Positions 52,301-64,000 of a DNA stretch of 64,000 bases are shown piece by piece. The stretch is from Paulownia fortunei (taxonomy: Eukaryota > Streptophyta > Magnoliopsida > Lamiales > Paulowniaceae). The stretch spans positions 3,621,865-3,685,864 of the forward strand of contig CM033119.1 in the NCBI GenBank assembly GCA_019321725.1, read 5' to 3'. Both the position numbers and the translations under genes were made by a program. Numbering within the stretch: the stretch's first letter is position 1; every line of letters starts with the position of its first letter. The notes under the pieces were generated by a model. The model was not told the origin of the DNA and searched no databases. It was given only the letters and a program-made list of their open reading frames with translations.

Positions 52301-55300
52301 TGGTTTTGGTGCTAGAGATGATGATACGAGCAGACGCAGTACCAGGGCTGGTGAGACCAGCCATACTTTACCTCATGTCACCATGATGAATGATCAGAAG
52401 GTGAAAAATGGGATCTATTTGGACTTTGATTACTTGTGGTTCAAATAATATATGTACTTTTGTGAACTTTCAGGCACAAGCTGCATGCCACCAACCTGAT
52501 ATCAAGGAGAAGGGAGATGCTGTGAACTCAAATAGTGAACCATCTATAAGTTCCGAAGGAGGCTCTTATAAAAGGTCAAGTGCATCCAATCAGGGCAATG
52601 ATAATCCTGATGGTTCTTCATGTGTCCCTCTTGGATTGGGACTGGGTGGCCTTCAGCCTAAGGTAAGACATTGCTTGTGTTTTGCTGCCTTGACAGGGTC
52701 TTTTATATTTATCTTGGGAGAATGCAACATTCAGATGCACTTTGTAATTCAGTTTTAAAAACGAATTTTTACATAGCTTAACTAGTTGAGAAATTTGGTT
52801 GCGGGTTTCTTACTTTTGGCATCATAATTTATTTACATACATACAGTTTTGGGATGGTTATGTCATCGCTTGATCTATTTGGTTCTTTGCTGAGTAAATT
52901 TTCATTAAATTGATTCTTCATAATGAGAGTTGAATCCTAACACATAAGTCGAATACGAGAGCGGGAATGAAATTTTTTACAAGCGAGAGTGCCTTAGAGC
53001 GTTGATAAAAATAAATAAAATAATGTGTTAATATACAGTAGTCTCACTTTTTAAAAAGTTATAAAATTCCATGTGGTCCACCTATTCAAAAGTTTAGCTA
53101 GAAGTGGAGGTTACATATACCCTTGTCATAACGAAAATGTCCCATCTGTAAAAAGTAAAGCAAATAGCCGTAAGCCTATATGTATCTCTTTATTCTTTAG
53201 GCAGCCCAAATCAAAAAAGATTGTGTTGCCCAAAGAAAATGAAAAGTCAAAAAAGGAAAGAAAAAGAAATGAGGAAGCTGCAAAGCACAAACCAAACTTT
53301 CTGCGATTATCAGCCTCTATATTTTTTTTTGCAACAATTTTTATTTTGCGCCCAGGAGTTTCTTTCCATTCCCCTCCTCTGCCATCACCATTCCCTCTCC
53401 ATTTTCACCACCCTGTCTAATCAAACCTGGCTTTGTTGTATCCACTTCCTTCCTCCACAACCCAACATCGCAACCAACAGATTCCTTGACATTTTGGACA
53501 AAGTATCTAAGGAATTGTAGAGTGCGATTAGGAGACACGGGTCGCCTTGGGGCACTGCTCTTGCCCTGTGATCGCCGGAGCCTGACTTGTGTGCCGGAGC
53601 ATTGACCACCTCTGGAAAATTACGCGACTTAGGTTGATTCTGCACCAGTTTTATTATGGTTATTGGATAATAGTTTCAATTTTTCCCATATATATATCAA
53701 TGTGTGATTTGATTAACCATTCGTTGCACCTTGTGTGCTATTCATATTTTGTCCTTGTGAGCTTGTTTCTCATGATTACTTACAGTGTTTGTGCATAAAT
53801 GTTTGACAGAGGCAAGTTAGGCAGCCAAGAGCACAAACCACGGATGGTGATGGTGCAAGTGCTAGTAGTCAGAACCAGCAATCTATTGCAGTTGGACAAC
53901 AAGTTTTGCAATCTCTTGCATCACTTTCAACTAGGGGAAATATAAATCCTCTGCCCTCAGGGCAATCACCAGACCTTGCCAGGGAAGTAGGAGGGAGTGT
54001 ACCTACAGCAAGACAAAAAACTGATGGCCAAAGTGATGTAGCAGATGCAATGTCTCAGATTCTGCACAGTCCTGCTCTGGATGGTTTATTGGCTGGAGTT
54101 TCACAGCAAACTGGGGTTGGTTCCCCAGATATGTTGAGAAACATGATGCAACAATTTACTCAAAATCCTGCGATGAGGAATACGGTGAATCAGATTGCTC
54201 AGCAGATTGACAGCCACGATCTTGGAAGCATGTTTTCAGGTTTGGATAGAGGCCCAGGAGGTGGGATTGATCTATCGACAATGATGCAACAAATGATGCC
54301 TATTGTTTCTAAAGCTTTAGGAGGTGTTTCATCTGTTTCTCAACTTACTCCTCCCTTGGGTCCGGTGATCTCCGAGAGTAGGTCAAGAAGAGAGATGACA
54401 ACAATTAATGATGATCCTCAGGTTTGTATTGAATATATGAAAATGTGTTAGAATGATGATGTGTGCACACATTGCGAGAGGCCAGTGCTTATACTTATAA
54501 ACTTGACTTTTGTGCTGCATGCTGATATCCTAAGAGTGTAATGATCTGGTAACTTCCATCATGAACTGAAACTTTTGAAGCTACCTTGACTTTCTCAATG
54601 TGTCAGTGAAGTTTCTTGTCATGTTAGCAGCAACAATGGAGATGATTGTGTTCAAGGGAGAATCTAATCTTAATTTTGTACAATTTAATGCCTCGGTACT
54701 TTCTTATAAAAGTCATCAGCGTTGAATCTTGAGAACATTAATTATTCTAAAAGGAGATACAAAGGACTGAGCTTACTTTAATTTGTAAATGAACAATATA
54801 AGTTCTGCATCTGGAACTTTAGCCACACTACATCAAGTATTATAGCTTTCACAAGTCAATGGTCTTCTAAGGCTGTTAATTTTCTACTGAGAAGCTTCTT
54901 GAGATCTATTAAAAAATCAACATTGTCTCCTATTGGTTTTCCTTTTTTAAGTTTGTTCAATTAATTTTCATGTCATTTTTCTGCTTTCTTTAGTGGATGG
55001 ATATAATATTAGTCTGTCCTTTATGGATAAAATACTTCTTTTTTCTGCTATTTTCATTTTTATGTTCAAATATTTTTAGTTTGATAGAGTGTATTTGTTA
55101 TTGATTTTCTCATCCAGCAGATTGATCTCCAACAAGTAGTTCAGAGGCTTGAAAACGAAAGTTCATATGAGGAAATTTTTCGCTCTCTAGTTGATGAGGC
55201 AGTAAACATTTATAGTGATGGCAGTTTAGGGGAAAGTGTTGTAAATGAGTTGTGCAGTCAGGGGGGGCTTGCACAGGTATCCATTCTTTCACGATTTTTT

Positions 55301-55426
55301 AACTCATGACTTATTATGGCACCACAATTTAGATTTACTAGTGTTTCTCTTGGTGATTCACAGGAGTTCATGGAAATTCTCCGTCATGATATATCCCGGA
55401 GACTTCAGGATGAAATGGGATCATAG
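46399..55426 (+). CDS. Large ubiquitin-like-domain protein (BAG6/CIP73 type)
   Basis: 917 residues in 17 coding exons: 46399-46527, 47045-47162, 47720-47818, 47929-48047, 48152-48220, 49189-49350, 49460-49529, 49610-49764, 50890-51054, 51133-51204, 51663-51786, 51877-52191, 52264-52400, 52474-52662, 53810-54421, 55121-55276, 55364-55426. All introns GT-AG and phases are consistent to the TAG. An N-terminal ubiquitin-like domain (about residues 23-97, LQLNIKTLDS to DTLHLVERQP) is followed by long Ser/Gly/Gln/Pro-rich disordered sequence. A Met/Gln-rich helical segment (MSQILHSPALDGLLAG, MLRNMMQQFTQNPAM) in exon 15 resembles an STI1-like region. BAG6-type proteins act in quality control of client proteins; legume CIP73 binds a calcium/calmodulin kinase. 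There is no terminal Gly-Gly, so it is not a conjugated modifier. The acceptor of exon 16 is a tandem CAGCAG. Confidence 0.88.
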
Positions 55427-58014
55427 AAGGGTTCTTTGTGTTTGCTTGACCTAAATATGTTTTTGTTAACTTCAAGTGGTATGCGTGCTGGTAATTATAC
55501 CCCCCTCTGTCGGTTGCATTCTTGCAATTATTAGTGTTTTCTTCTAACAGGAGAACATGTAAAGACCATTGAGTCTTAAGCTATTATCTCATCTGATTAA
55601 ATGTTTGATGATAATGACAGGGTACATTTATACCTTAATACATGGTATAGCTCAAAAGTTTCTGGGCGAGGGCTTCCAAGTGCCAAGTCTTTGCTGTTGC
55701 AGTTTGTTGGATTTTGGGGTTTAAGTTCACTTTTTCAATATGTATGCTGTGCTTTTAAGTAATGGCTTGCTGCCAATATGACATTGGTGAACTGATGAGA
55801 GTCTTTTGTCAGGATGTAAAGGGTCTTCTGGCCTGGGAAGTCCCTTCTCTGTAGCTTCAGTTATAAGTTAAGGCAGCGAGGTTGATTATGCATTTGCTAG
55901 TTTCTTTTATGTAATGTTTGTTTACTTTGTTTACTTTCCTTTTGTTTTATGCAACATTTATTATGATTTTCTATCTTCATCAATCTTTGTGCAAGAGATG
56001 AGCATTGCCATATAGTTTTAACAGATGAAACATTTCAAGAACTTATCAATTGTGCTGATGAAAGTGTTCGTTGTTTAATGATTGTTCACAATGTTTTATG
56101 TTCCTTGTTTCAATTTTTGTAAAATTGCAAACGGAAAAGAAGAGAGAACGAAAAATACATTTACTGGTAACTGGCACGCGTAAATTGAGCGTCATTTTCT
56201 CAAATAAAAGGAAAAAAAATAAAAAATGCCCAGATTTATTGCATTTAACTAGAGTGGTACTTGAATTGAAAACTTGCATCATAATTAGATGTTTACCACT
56301 GTTTTGTCCTACTACACTAAAGGTCTTGGACATGCTACCTTCGTGATTTTATTATATATTTATACATATTTATATATATATATATATAAAAGTATGTATA
56401 AAATTTTTGATGAGATGTACTATTATTTTTACACTTATCGAAGTATTGATAGATTCATGTAATTGTCAGTGTGATTATAAAAATGGTACCAGTGATGATG
56501 CTGGGATTTAGTACTGTCATTTGTGATTAATCATATCAAGGGGAAAAAAACAGATTTGATTTTCCGAAGGATAAAGCTCATTGAGTTAATTATAGTACTT
56601 TTTGTTTTCTTGTTTATTTCTGGAAAATATGAAAAGAAAAGCCTATTGTTTAATTAATTAATTTTAATTTATGTAAAAAAGACTCGACAAGTTTGAAAAT
56701 AAAGTCGTATTTTTTTGATTGAAATATAAAATAATTAATAAAAAATATAATAATTATTAAATTTAAATTATTTAGTTAATAAATATTATGTATATTTTGT
56801 TGAATTATAAAAATGGTATATTTGTACTAAATTCAATCTAATATTTATATTGTAGGATAAATGAGTATGTGATAACTTTACTAAATTACCCTTACTCAAA
56901 TTTGAGTAACCGAGCCCTAGCTCCTTCTTCCTTGAGACTCTCTTTCAGTCATGGAGGAACAGCAAGAACCAGAAATTATGTTATGGATTTAAATGAATCC
57001 CTAGAATTTCTGCAGTATAACCATACAAAAGTGCGAACCAAATAGAATGGGGATGGAATCATCCCATTGGCACCAATCATTCACAAAATTTCAGCTAAAT
57101 AGAACACAATTTTTTGTATTTTTGTGGGCTCCGAGAGTATTTTCTATCTTTTATAGCGAAAAAATGGCAAGAAAATCTTTCTTCACTCAAATATCATTTT
57201 CTTTGAAATATGGGAACTTTCTATCTTTTATAGTGAAAAATGGCAAGAAATCTTACTTCACTCAAATATCATTTTTTTTTTAAATATGGGTTTGTACTGT
57301 TGTCCAAAATAGCAAAAGATTTTCGAATGAATTTGTAAGTAATTGATATTTCTGGAGAAAATCAAAATTAATTATTTAAGAGAAAAAAATAAGAATATAT
57401 TCAACATGTTTATGAAATTCTAGCCATGAAAGAGAAGAAAGTTTCCATTTGAGAGCAAATTCAGTAATTTCACACTTAATTTTCAGGGATAAAAGAGATG
57501 TTTTGCCAAGTTATTATTTCAGCTGGGTCATTTAGATTTTATTGGATTACACCTTCGACTTGGGATTACAATTAGGCTTGAAATTCAAAATACTATCGGA
57601 TTGGATGATATCCATCAGGCCGCAACCCAAAAAATAAATAATGGAGGAGATTGGTTTATTTTCTTAATATGGGCCAATTAACACAAAAGGAAACGGGCCA
57701 AGTATATATTGGATACTATGTCGGGTTCATACATACAAATCTTGGTAGTGTTATTTACCAAAAAATAAATATATAATTTAAGCAGCCCTTAAAAATTGAA
57801 GGCGTGGCCCAATTTGCCCAATCCCCAACTGCAAAAGAATTAAGCAAATGGGCTTAAGCCCAAAAATTTCTTCCTATTCTTTTGGCAACAATATGATTGA
57901 ACAGCCGAAAATAAAATCAGAAAAAGAAAAACTTTAATGCTTGTTATAATTACCATAGCATAAACCCAATACGAAACAAGCATAGACTAGTCAGGTGTAA
58001 GTCTTAGCGCAGAT
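55427..58014. other. 3' flank and intergenic region
   Basis: 55427 to about 56050 is probably the 3' untranslated region of the preceding gene. After that it is AT-rich. A 13-codon frame at 56951 follows a leader-like stretch (tagctccttcttccttgag). A two-copy tandem repeat is at 57141-57290. No full gene. Confidence 0.5.
57141..57290. repeat. Two-copy tandem repeat, period about 77
   Basis: The units starting at 57141 and 57218 share tttctatcttttatag, ggcaagaaa and ttcactcaaatatcatttt with small indels. Confidence 0.8.
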
Positions 58015-58353
58015 ATGGCATCCTCAGCGCCACCGTCCGCAGCTGGCGGCGTCCAAAACCCCAGTGGCAGCCGTAAGCGTCTCGGTCTCATCGCAAATGC
58101 GATGAAAAGAAAACAAAGCTTCGTACAATTCTTCGCGATGACCGGAATTCTACTGCTAAGCTTCCGATCTCTCGCCCAGAAGTACCGCATTCACGACCTG
58201 ACAGAGGACACCGCCTCACTGAAAGAAGATCAAGAAAGCCTTACCGCTCGCATGAATCACATCAAGCAAAGCCTCCTAGCCGAAGCCGCTCTCGAGCCGA
58301 CTGGAGCTTTCGCCGCTAGGCTTCGCCTCCTCTTCGGAGATGAAAGTAATTGA
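58015..58353 (+). CDS. Small conserved single-pass membrane/coiled-coil protein
   Basis: 112 residues in one exon. Layout: a low-complexity N-terminus (MASSAPPSAAGG), a basic segment RKRLGLIANAMKRKQ (20-34), a hydrophobic helix FVQFFAMTGILLLSFRSLA (36-54), then a charged heptad-like helix (about 58-92, LTEDTASLKEDQESL) and a C-terminal FAARLRLLFGDE. The coding part is far richer in G+C and CpG than its surroundings, and the opposite strand offers only a shorter frame. I recognise it as a conserved plant protein of unknown function but cannot give a name. The basic N-terminus before the helix would favour an inside-basic topology; mitochondrial or ER membrane are both possible. Confidence 0.8.
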   Translation: MASSAPPSAAGGVQNPSGSRKRLGLIANAMKRKQSFVQFFAMTGILLLSFRSLAQKYRIHDLTEDTASLKEDQESLTARMNHIKQSLLAEAALEPTGAFAARLRLLFGDESN

Positions 58354-59225
58354 GTGAAAACTGGATGATAATTTGTTCGTTCTCCAAGTGAGTAGCTTGA
58401 TTTTAAGGAGGTTTTTCAGTTGTACGGCTCCAGTTGGTGAATGCTTTAAACTTAATTAAGGAAAAATTAGGGTTTCAGGAAGAATTATGGATAATATTCT
58501 AATGCTAACTGGAAATTTTTTTTTTTCCTTGAGGATTTTGAACTGAGATTTTATATGATGATTGCGTGTTTGGTCGTTATCTGAGATAAATTTTTGGAAA
58601 TGAGGTTATGAGGAATATGAAAATGAGTTGATTGTGCATGTCGAATCAGGTATTTGTGAACTGCTATATTTTGGGGGTATAATTATTTTTTGTGAAGAAG
58701 ATGTGGTATTGAAATGCATTTGAAGTTAGGAGTTCTTCTCACATATGTGTTCAATATATATATTCTTATAATATGACCTAATTAGAACAAACTTTTTATA
58801 ACTTTACTATGCAAAACTAAATTTTATTCCTTTAAATTTGAGGCAAACAGCAAAGCAGAATGTGTGAAACTATGAAAGCTTCCTTAGGATTAGCATAACA
58901 GATCGGTTCTACGCTGGAAAGGAAAGTGAGCAATATTTGGATGCCAAATGCATGATTAGCCAACTTTTCAGCAGACTCTGCGAACAGCCTTTTATGTCTT
59001 GGGTAATTAAGTGTAGCTCTCATCTTATCCGTTGTTTCAATGTGTGATTTTGTGGATTTCTACGAGGCAAATTTTCGAAGCTGGGCTCACACGGTATGTC
59101 TCATGGTATACATGAATATAAATGAAGAAGCTGGCGTATACATTGTTCTAGATTATCTATGATGTCCTCAATGAACCCTTTGCTGTTGGCAATGGAGGTA
59201 ACTTGTGCAGTCACTAGTCTTTGGA

Positions 59226-59530
59226 GTCTCTGTGTATTCCTGTACAATGATAATGTTATTGTAGCCTAACAAGAGAGAAGGAATGCATAGCTTTGTTGAT
59301 GTTTCTTTCTATCCTTTCCTGGAGAAAACTGTTTTGACTTTTACAAGTTAATGGTTGATCCACTTTCTGCTTCGCCATTGGGCGCCTCTGTGTATTCCCT
59401 TTGCATTATAGCCTGACAAAAGAGAAGGAGTGCATAGCTTTGTTGATGTTTTCGTTCTACATATCTTCCTTTTCTGGAGAAATCCGTTTTGACTTTGACA
59501 AGTTAATGGCTGGTCCACTTTCTGCTTACC
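59226..59530. repeat. Tandem duplication, two units of about 155 bp
   Basis: The two units (from about 59226 and 59384) share ctctgtgtattcc, gtgcatagctttgttgatgt (gaatgcat in unit one), ttttgactt, acaagttaatgg and ccactttctgctt in the same order. They differ by small indels. Confidence 0.85.
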
Positions 59531-60404
59531 CAGTAAAGTGATTACCGTATACGTGTTAAGCTTTCTGCTTTGAAGTGTATGATCATAGGCATGCTTCTCA
59601 AATAAGAGGATTTGCAATTTCAATCAGACTTGGAATAGGGACAAGTTGATTTGGAGAATTTCTCCTCTTCTTGAAACAAGTTCATATCATGAAATGGTGG
59701 TCATATTATATTTCTAACTTTATACTTTTGCATGCTCTTTCCTGGATGGTGGTATATCTCAGACTTTGCCGTGGTACTTGGTTTAGATTCTCATGGCTTT
59801 TCTGCCCATCAATGAAGCAAACTTCTCCTTTGTAGCCTACTTGTTCCCTTTGATCTCTATTTGCTCCCCAGCGGACATTTTTCACCATGTGTGCTGCTGC
59901 TGCTTTCTTCCCTTGCTGAAGCTTGCTTCTGTTAGTCTGTAGATACTGGACTGAACTCTGAAATAGTTTTAAACTGCTGCTTTTTAGTAGTCTTGATATG
60001 AAGTTGCAAGCGCATTGTATGTAAAGAAGATAACGACCAAGTGAAATTTGCCCATGTGGACGGGTTCCTTTGATTCTAGTTTCTTCGATTAGAGATTACA
60101 AAAGAAAGGTGAAGAAGTGAGGGTGCCATTTACATATTCATAATTTGTACATCTCGCTGTCTGATTTGACAACAATTTCCAGGTGTGTTTGTTTGTCCTC
60201 CACAATCATTTTTGAAATCACTGCACAATTGACTTCAAGCAGACAAATCTAAGTTTGGACCTAGATACCGTCGTACTTGGATTATGATGTTTAATTAACG
60301 ATTTGTGTTAGAATGTGCATATCTTTTCTGCTCCCTCAATCAGAAATAATGTCATCTATTTTTTATTATTATTATTATTATTTTTTATTTTTTTTTGTTG
60401 GTGT

Positions 60405-60435
60405 GGGGGGGGGGGGGGTGCGGGGGTGGGGTGGG
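60405..60435 (+). repeat. G14 run with following G-tracts
   Basis: Fourteen G in a row (60405-60418) followed by CGGGGGTGGGGTGGG. Potential G-quadruplex; also a spot where sequencing length errors are likely. Confidence 0.8.
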
Positions 60436-60852
60436 CTTAGAGAGAGAGAGAAAGCAGATGCTGATGCAGGAACGCAGTAATGAATCTTTACTTTCATAGA
60501 CTATTGCAGAACTTGTGATGCTTAGTCCTCACAGAGAGAGTGCATAACGAGAAACACGAGGACAAAAGTAGTATGTTTCCCGGACTCCACAAATTATGAA
60601 TTTGGTTAGAGTCGATGAAATTGTTAAAGCAGCTGAGAAAATATGGTACTCTGTTTCTTTCTCCCTGCGCTCAGTAGCAAAAGAAGCAATGGATGCATAA
60701 AGTGGGCTGGGGTCTTTTGCTGAAAGTTTCTGCCTCAGAAAGAGCTTTAACCAGTGTCTCCAAAAAATATATAAAAGGCAGAGGACAATAAGTGGATGCT
60801 TCCATATTAAGAATTCACAGACCCTTGTTATGAAATGGCTACGACCCAGTTC

Positions 60853-60920
60853 AGAAGTTAAATTGTCCTAAATTATAAGACACGTGTATAGAAGTTAAAT
60901 TGTCCTAAATTATAAGACAC
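60853..60920. repeat. Perfect 31-bp direct repeat followed by (AC)n
   Basis: 60853-60883 and 60890-60920 are identical (start agaagttaaattgtcc), separated by gtgtat. The second runs into an AC microsatellite. Confidence 0.9.
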
Positions 60921-60999
60921 ACACACACACACACACGGTGTAATCAATCAAGTTGACACATTATTAAATGTTACTAATCAAGCTTTCTTTATTTTTTAT

Positions 61000-61235
61000 A
61001 AAGTTTCAAAAATTGTGTTTGAATTTAGTTGATAGTTAATTAAATTGAAGATGAACGAACTTTAATCGAATCGAATACGAATTGAGCTCGACTATCTTGA
61101 TATTTTTACGCATATTTTTTACTTCTTTTACTAATTGAGTCGAATTCGAATTAAGTTTCAAATTTTATCGAACGAAAAAATATAATCAAACTCCAATAAA
61201 TTTTTAATGATCAATCTGGAGTAAGTTATTTTATT
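61000..61235. repeat. Dispersed AT-rich repeat (partner of 19300-19560)
   Basis: Shares ordered words with 19300-19560: 'cttgatatttttacgcatatttt', 'tcgaattcgaa', 'ttttatcgaacgaaaaaatata'. No coding frame. Confidence 0.45.
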
Positions 61236-62199
61236 TTTTAGACACTAAAAATTTTATTATATAATTTTACCTTGCATTGTGAGAAATAATATAATTTACC
61301 ACTTGCTGTTACCATATTATAAACTCTCAGCTTTCAGGGCAAACCATAATCCAATCTTAAATTCCGTATGATTGGTAAAAGAAGTTTCCCACCTATCGGC
61401 AGCCGTGAAGCTAGCTTGATATGTAATAAAGTATATGGTGTGACATGCCCATTGATTGCGATTATTATTATATTATTTGGGTCCTACGACTAATCAATCT
61501 GAAATTGCTTCTACCACTCCCTCCCAACCAACATCTGCTTATTCTTTTCTTGCTCACTTTATAGATTTTGATGTTCTTCTGTCTGCAAATACTCGGATCG
61601 CCACCTTCATTGGCTCCACAATTTGAATTCAATTTGTGGCCTCTCTCTCTATCTAAAATTTAAAAAAGTGATTTTTTTTACGTCTTCGCAAGGTCCCACA
61701 ATATAATTTGAAGACTTTATAAATGATGGGACATATGTGAGAAAAATATTTATATTTAAAAAAATATAATCTTATTTTAAAACGACTTAAAAAGAAAATA
61801 ACTATGATGCACCAATAAAATTTAAATGCGGACTGGCAAAAAATTGTGCCACATTATTGAATGGATTTATAATAGCAACTGCAATCACGGCACATGCATG
61901 TGGAATATTGCAAAATAATGGGTGGTGGAGGGGACATCTACATTTTCTTTGCCTAATCTTTACGTCTTGGCAATTTCGAGTATTACATGTCCCACTCCTC
62001 CAAAGTAAGTATTTACAATTGTGTCTAGTAATTTGGCTAGATTGGAAGGAATTTTCTTATAAATTCCTAATATTGGTGTAATTGTCCTGTTTTTTTATTA
62101 GATTGATTTGGTTGAAGTGTGGACAAACTAATTCGAGCATCATATAATTGTAAAACAAAAATAAGAATTTATATAGGGATATTCTACTTGATAATGACA

Positions 62200-62560
62200 A
62201 TGGGACGAATCTAAATACGAAATTATCCAATTTAGAATTAATTTGAATATTATAAATGAGTTTGAGTCGAGTTTTTAGTTTTCAGTTTTTAAAACCGACC
62301 CACCCCAACTCATTTTATCAAATATATTTTATATGATATTTTTTTAGAAAAATATATTTTTTAAAAAATTTTAATAATATTATTTTTTTAAAAAATATAA
62401 TTTTTAATATTTTCAAAAGTATAAAACGGGTCTAGCAGGATCTAATAAGTCTACCCATCAAATCTGAATTTGGACCCATAAAAATTTTAACGATCGAGTC
62501 TTTGGTTTAAACAAATCCGACCCAAAATTGACCATTACCATCCCTCATCCTATTACCTTG
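62200..62560. repeat. MITE-like repeat with inverted ends
   Basis: The left end gataatgacaatgggacgaat is loosely inverted at the right end (cgacccaaaattgaccattacc). The A/T-only interior resembles that of 9043-9375. Borders approximate. Confidence 0.4.
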
Positions 62561-64000
62561 CCATTTAATCATAATAATTGCAAGATTATTTGAATGTTCC
62601 GAATAATAGCATTTTTGGGTTTTTTTTTCTTTTTTCTTCAAGGGTTATAGATTAGGGGTCATGACATGAGTGGAAGCTTTCATAGGGTAAATAGCGTATC
62701 TTTATTTTAGTTAAGGTAACCACTAACCATGGAAGAAATTCTTGTATTAACCTATAAGAAGCAACCTACAATATTCTCTCTTCCTTTTCTTTTGTCTTTT
62801 TGGCTATGTAGGTTTTCAAATGTCTAATTTCATATTCATTTTGGTTGTTGGCATTGAATTGTCAAGTTGTCTCAATTGTATGGGAGGCCTCAATTAGTTG
62901 AACGTGGGAATGAGTTAAAGAGTTGTTTGGTGGACCTATAATTTTGCATGATTACTCGGTACTACATACTAGGCCATAGACCTTTGCAATTGATTTTTCA
63001 AAATAATTTTCAATTTTTGGATGAAAAAAAAAATTAATAATTTTAATATTTTTAAATGTCAATTTTTAATTATGTTTCTACTTTATTTTGATTAGCATTT
63101 GAAAGTAGAGGGTGAGGTGCTTTGCTTCTCTAATTGTGCTTCCGGTATTCTTGTAAGTATATAAAAGTTTATTTTGATATTTTTACCCTCAAAATTTTGC
63201 ATAATTCAAAAAGTACATATTAGTATTTTTGTCATTTTATTAAAAAAATAATGTGAAACTGTTTTTTAACAAACACTTTATTTATTTTTTTAAATTTTGT
63301 ACTTTTTTTTGCAAACACTAATCACTTTTACTTATTTCCCACTTCTCAATAATTTCTAAATTTAATATGTTTTAAAGAAATAAATTTTTGCAAACACTCC
63401 CTTTGTCTTTGTTAGAGATACTACTAAAAGCTTTTTTTCAATTTTATTGACAGCTCAAAATTCTTGAATAATGTGTCCTGTGAGAAGGAAAGCTCCCAGA
63501 AACTGCTAATATTCACCCACTTGTCACCAATAAACGAATAATAATGAAGAAAACCACTGATGTCCCACAGCAATCAGCATGTTTTACTAATAATCTTTTC
63601 ATAGTCAATTGCAAATAATGAATTAATCTTTTTAAGTCGAATATATATCAATTAATATATAAAAATCATATATTTATAAAATACAAATAATTACACCAAT
63701 ATATCAAATACAATTAAAATTATTACATAAATAAACCAATAAATACATAAGTAAAACTCGAATTCAAAACCGCGGAAACTCAAACTTACTACAACTTAGT
63801 CACCTCCTTTTGTATCCATTTTTATAGAAAAGCAAGATCCAAAAAGCAAACCCCTTCGTGTGCACACGTGAAACGAATTACAAGAACTAATATTTTCTCC
63901 TCTGCAATTCACACCCAGATCTCCCATGTAACCATTTTAATTTTTTTTTAACAGCAGAGTCAGCAATTCTGGATCCAAAAATAATCAACCCAATTGGGCT

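Larger units (their letters stand above)
58354..64000. other. Region without a recognisable gene
   Basis: 58354 to about 60900 has moderate composition and may include the 3' untranslated region and introns of the small gene. It holds a ~155-bp tandem duplication and a G-run. From 60950 it is AT-rich with MITE-like repeats (61000-61235, 62200-62560). The longest frames (91 codons or fewer) match no family I know. A CACGTG at 63866 is an isolated motif. Confidence 0.5.

Noticed and set aside
53073..53520. Frames of 99-115 codons on the plus strand
   Set aside because: They lie inside intron 14 of the ubiquitin-like-domain gene, overlap each other in different frames and resemble no protein.
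56951..56992. ATG with a 13-codon frame after a leader-like sequence
   Set aside because: Too short to call; no continuation by splicing was evident.
61857..62081. 74-codon frame with hydrophobic stretches
   Set aside because: No homology recognised, AT-rich surroundings, no promoter or splice support.

Overview
The window is nuclear DNA from a flowering plant, almost certainly a eudicot. It has AT-rich intergenic DNA, GT-AG introns, a P-class pentatricopeptide gene, DUF241 genes, plant-type medium-chain alcohol dehydrogenases, a Tork/Tnt1-like Copia element, a mudrA-type element with a plant mobile domain, and many MITE-like repeats. No CRISPR array, operon, rRNA or tRNA gene was recognised. 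Species cannot be named from this evidence.

Layout. (1) 325-1743: intronless PPR gene resembling Arabidopsis At2g17670. (2) 6.4-16.9 kb: tandem array of three intronless DUF241 genes. Copies 1 and 2 are open. Copy 3 carries two single-base frameshifts. The middle copy is a hybrid: its 5' part and upstream DNA match copy 3, its 3' part and downstream DNA match copy 1, as expected from one unequal crossover inside the coding sequence. A foldback element of about 0.9 kb sits between copies 2 and 3. (3) 20.4-36.4 kb: two minus-strand alcohol dehydrogenase-like genes of the ADH-like 7 type, each with ten coding exons of identical lengths and 388 codons plus stop. A decayed MULE (about 24.4-31.26 kb) carrying mudrA and plant-mobile-domain remnants lies between them. 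(4) 39.75-44.64 kb: decayed minus-strand Copia LTR retrotransposon with two LTRs of about 410 bp. (5) 46.4-55.4 kb: 17-coding-exon plus-strand gene for a 917-residue ubiquitin-like-domain protein (BAG6/CIP73 type), starting just beyond the Copia 5' LTR. (6) 58015-58353: compact gene for a 112-residue single-pass membrane/coiled-coil protein. (7) 58.4-64 kb: no recognisable gene; tandem duplications, a G-run and MITE-like repeats.

The genes do not form a pathway. What links them is local duplication (DUF241, ADH) and transposon insertion close to gene starts. I saw no convincing unknown molecular system. The most informative signals are the crossover-generated hybrid DUF241 gene, the foldback element, the PMD-carrying MULE and a replaced residue beside the catalytic cysteine in one ADH.

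Exon boundaries were read by eye from splice consensus, reading phase and family similarity, not from transcripts.
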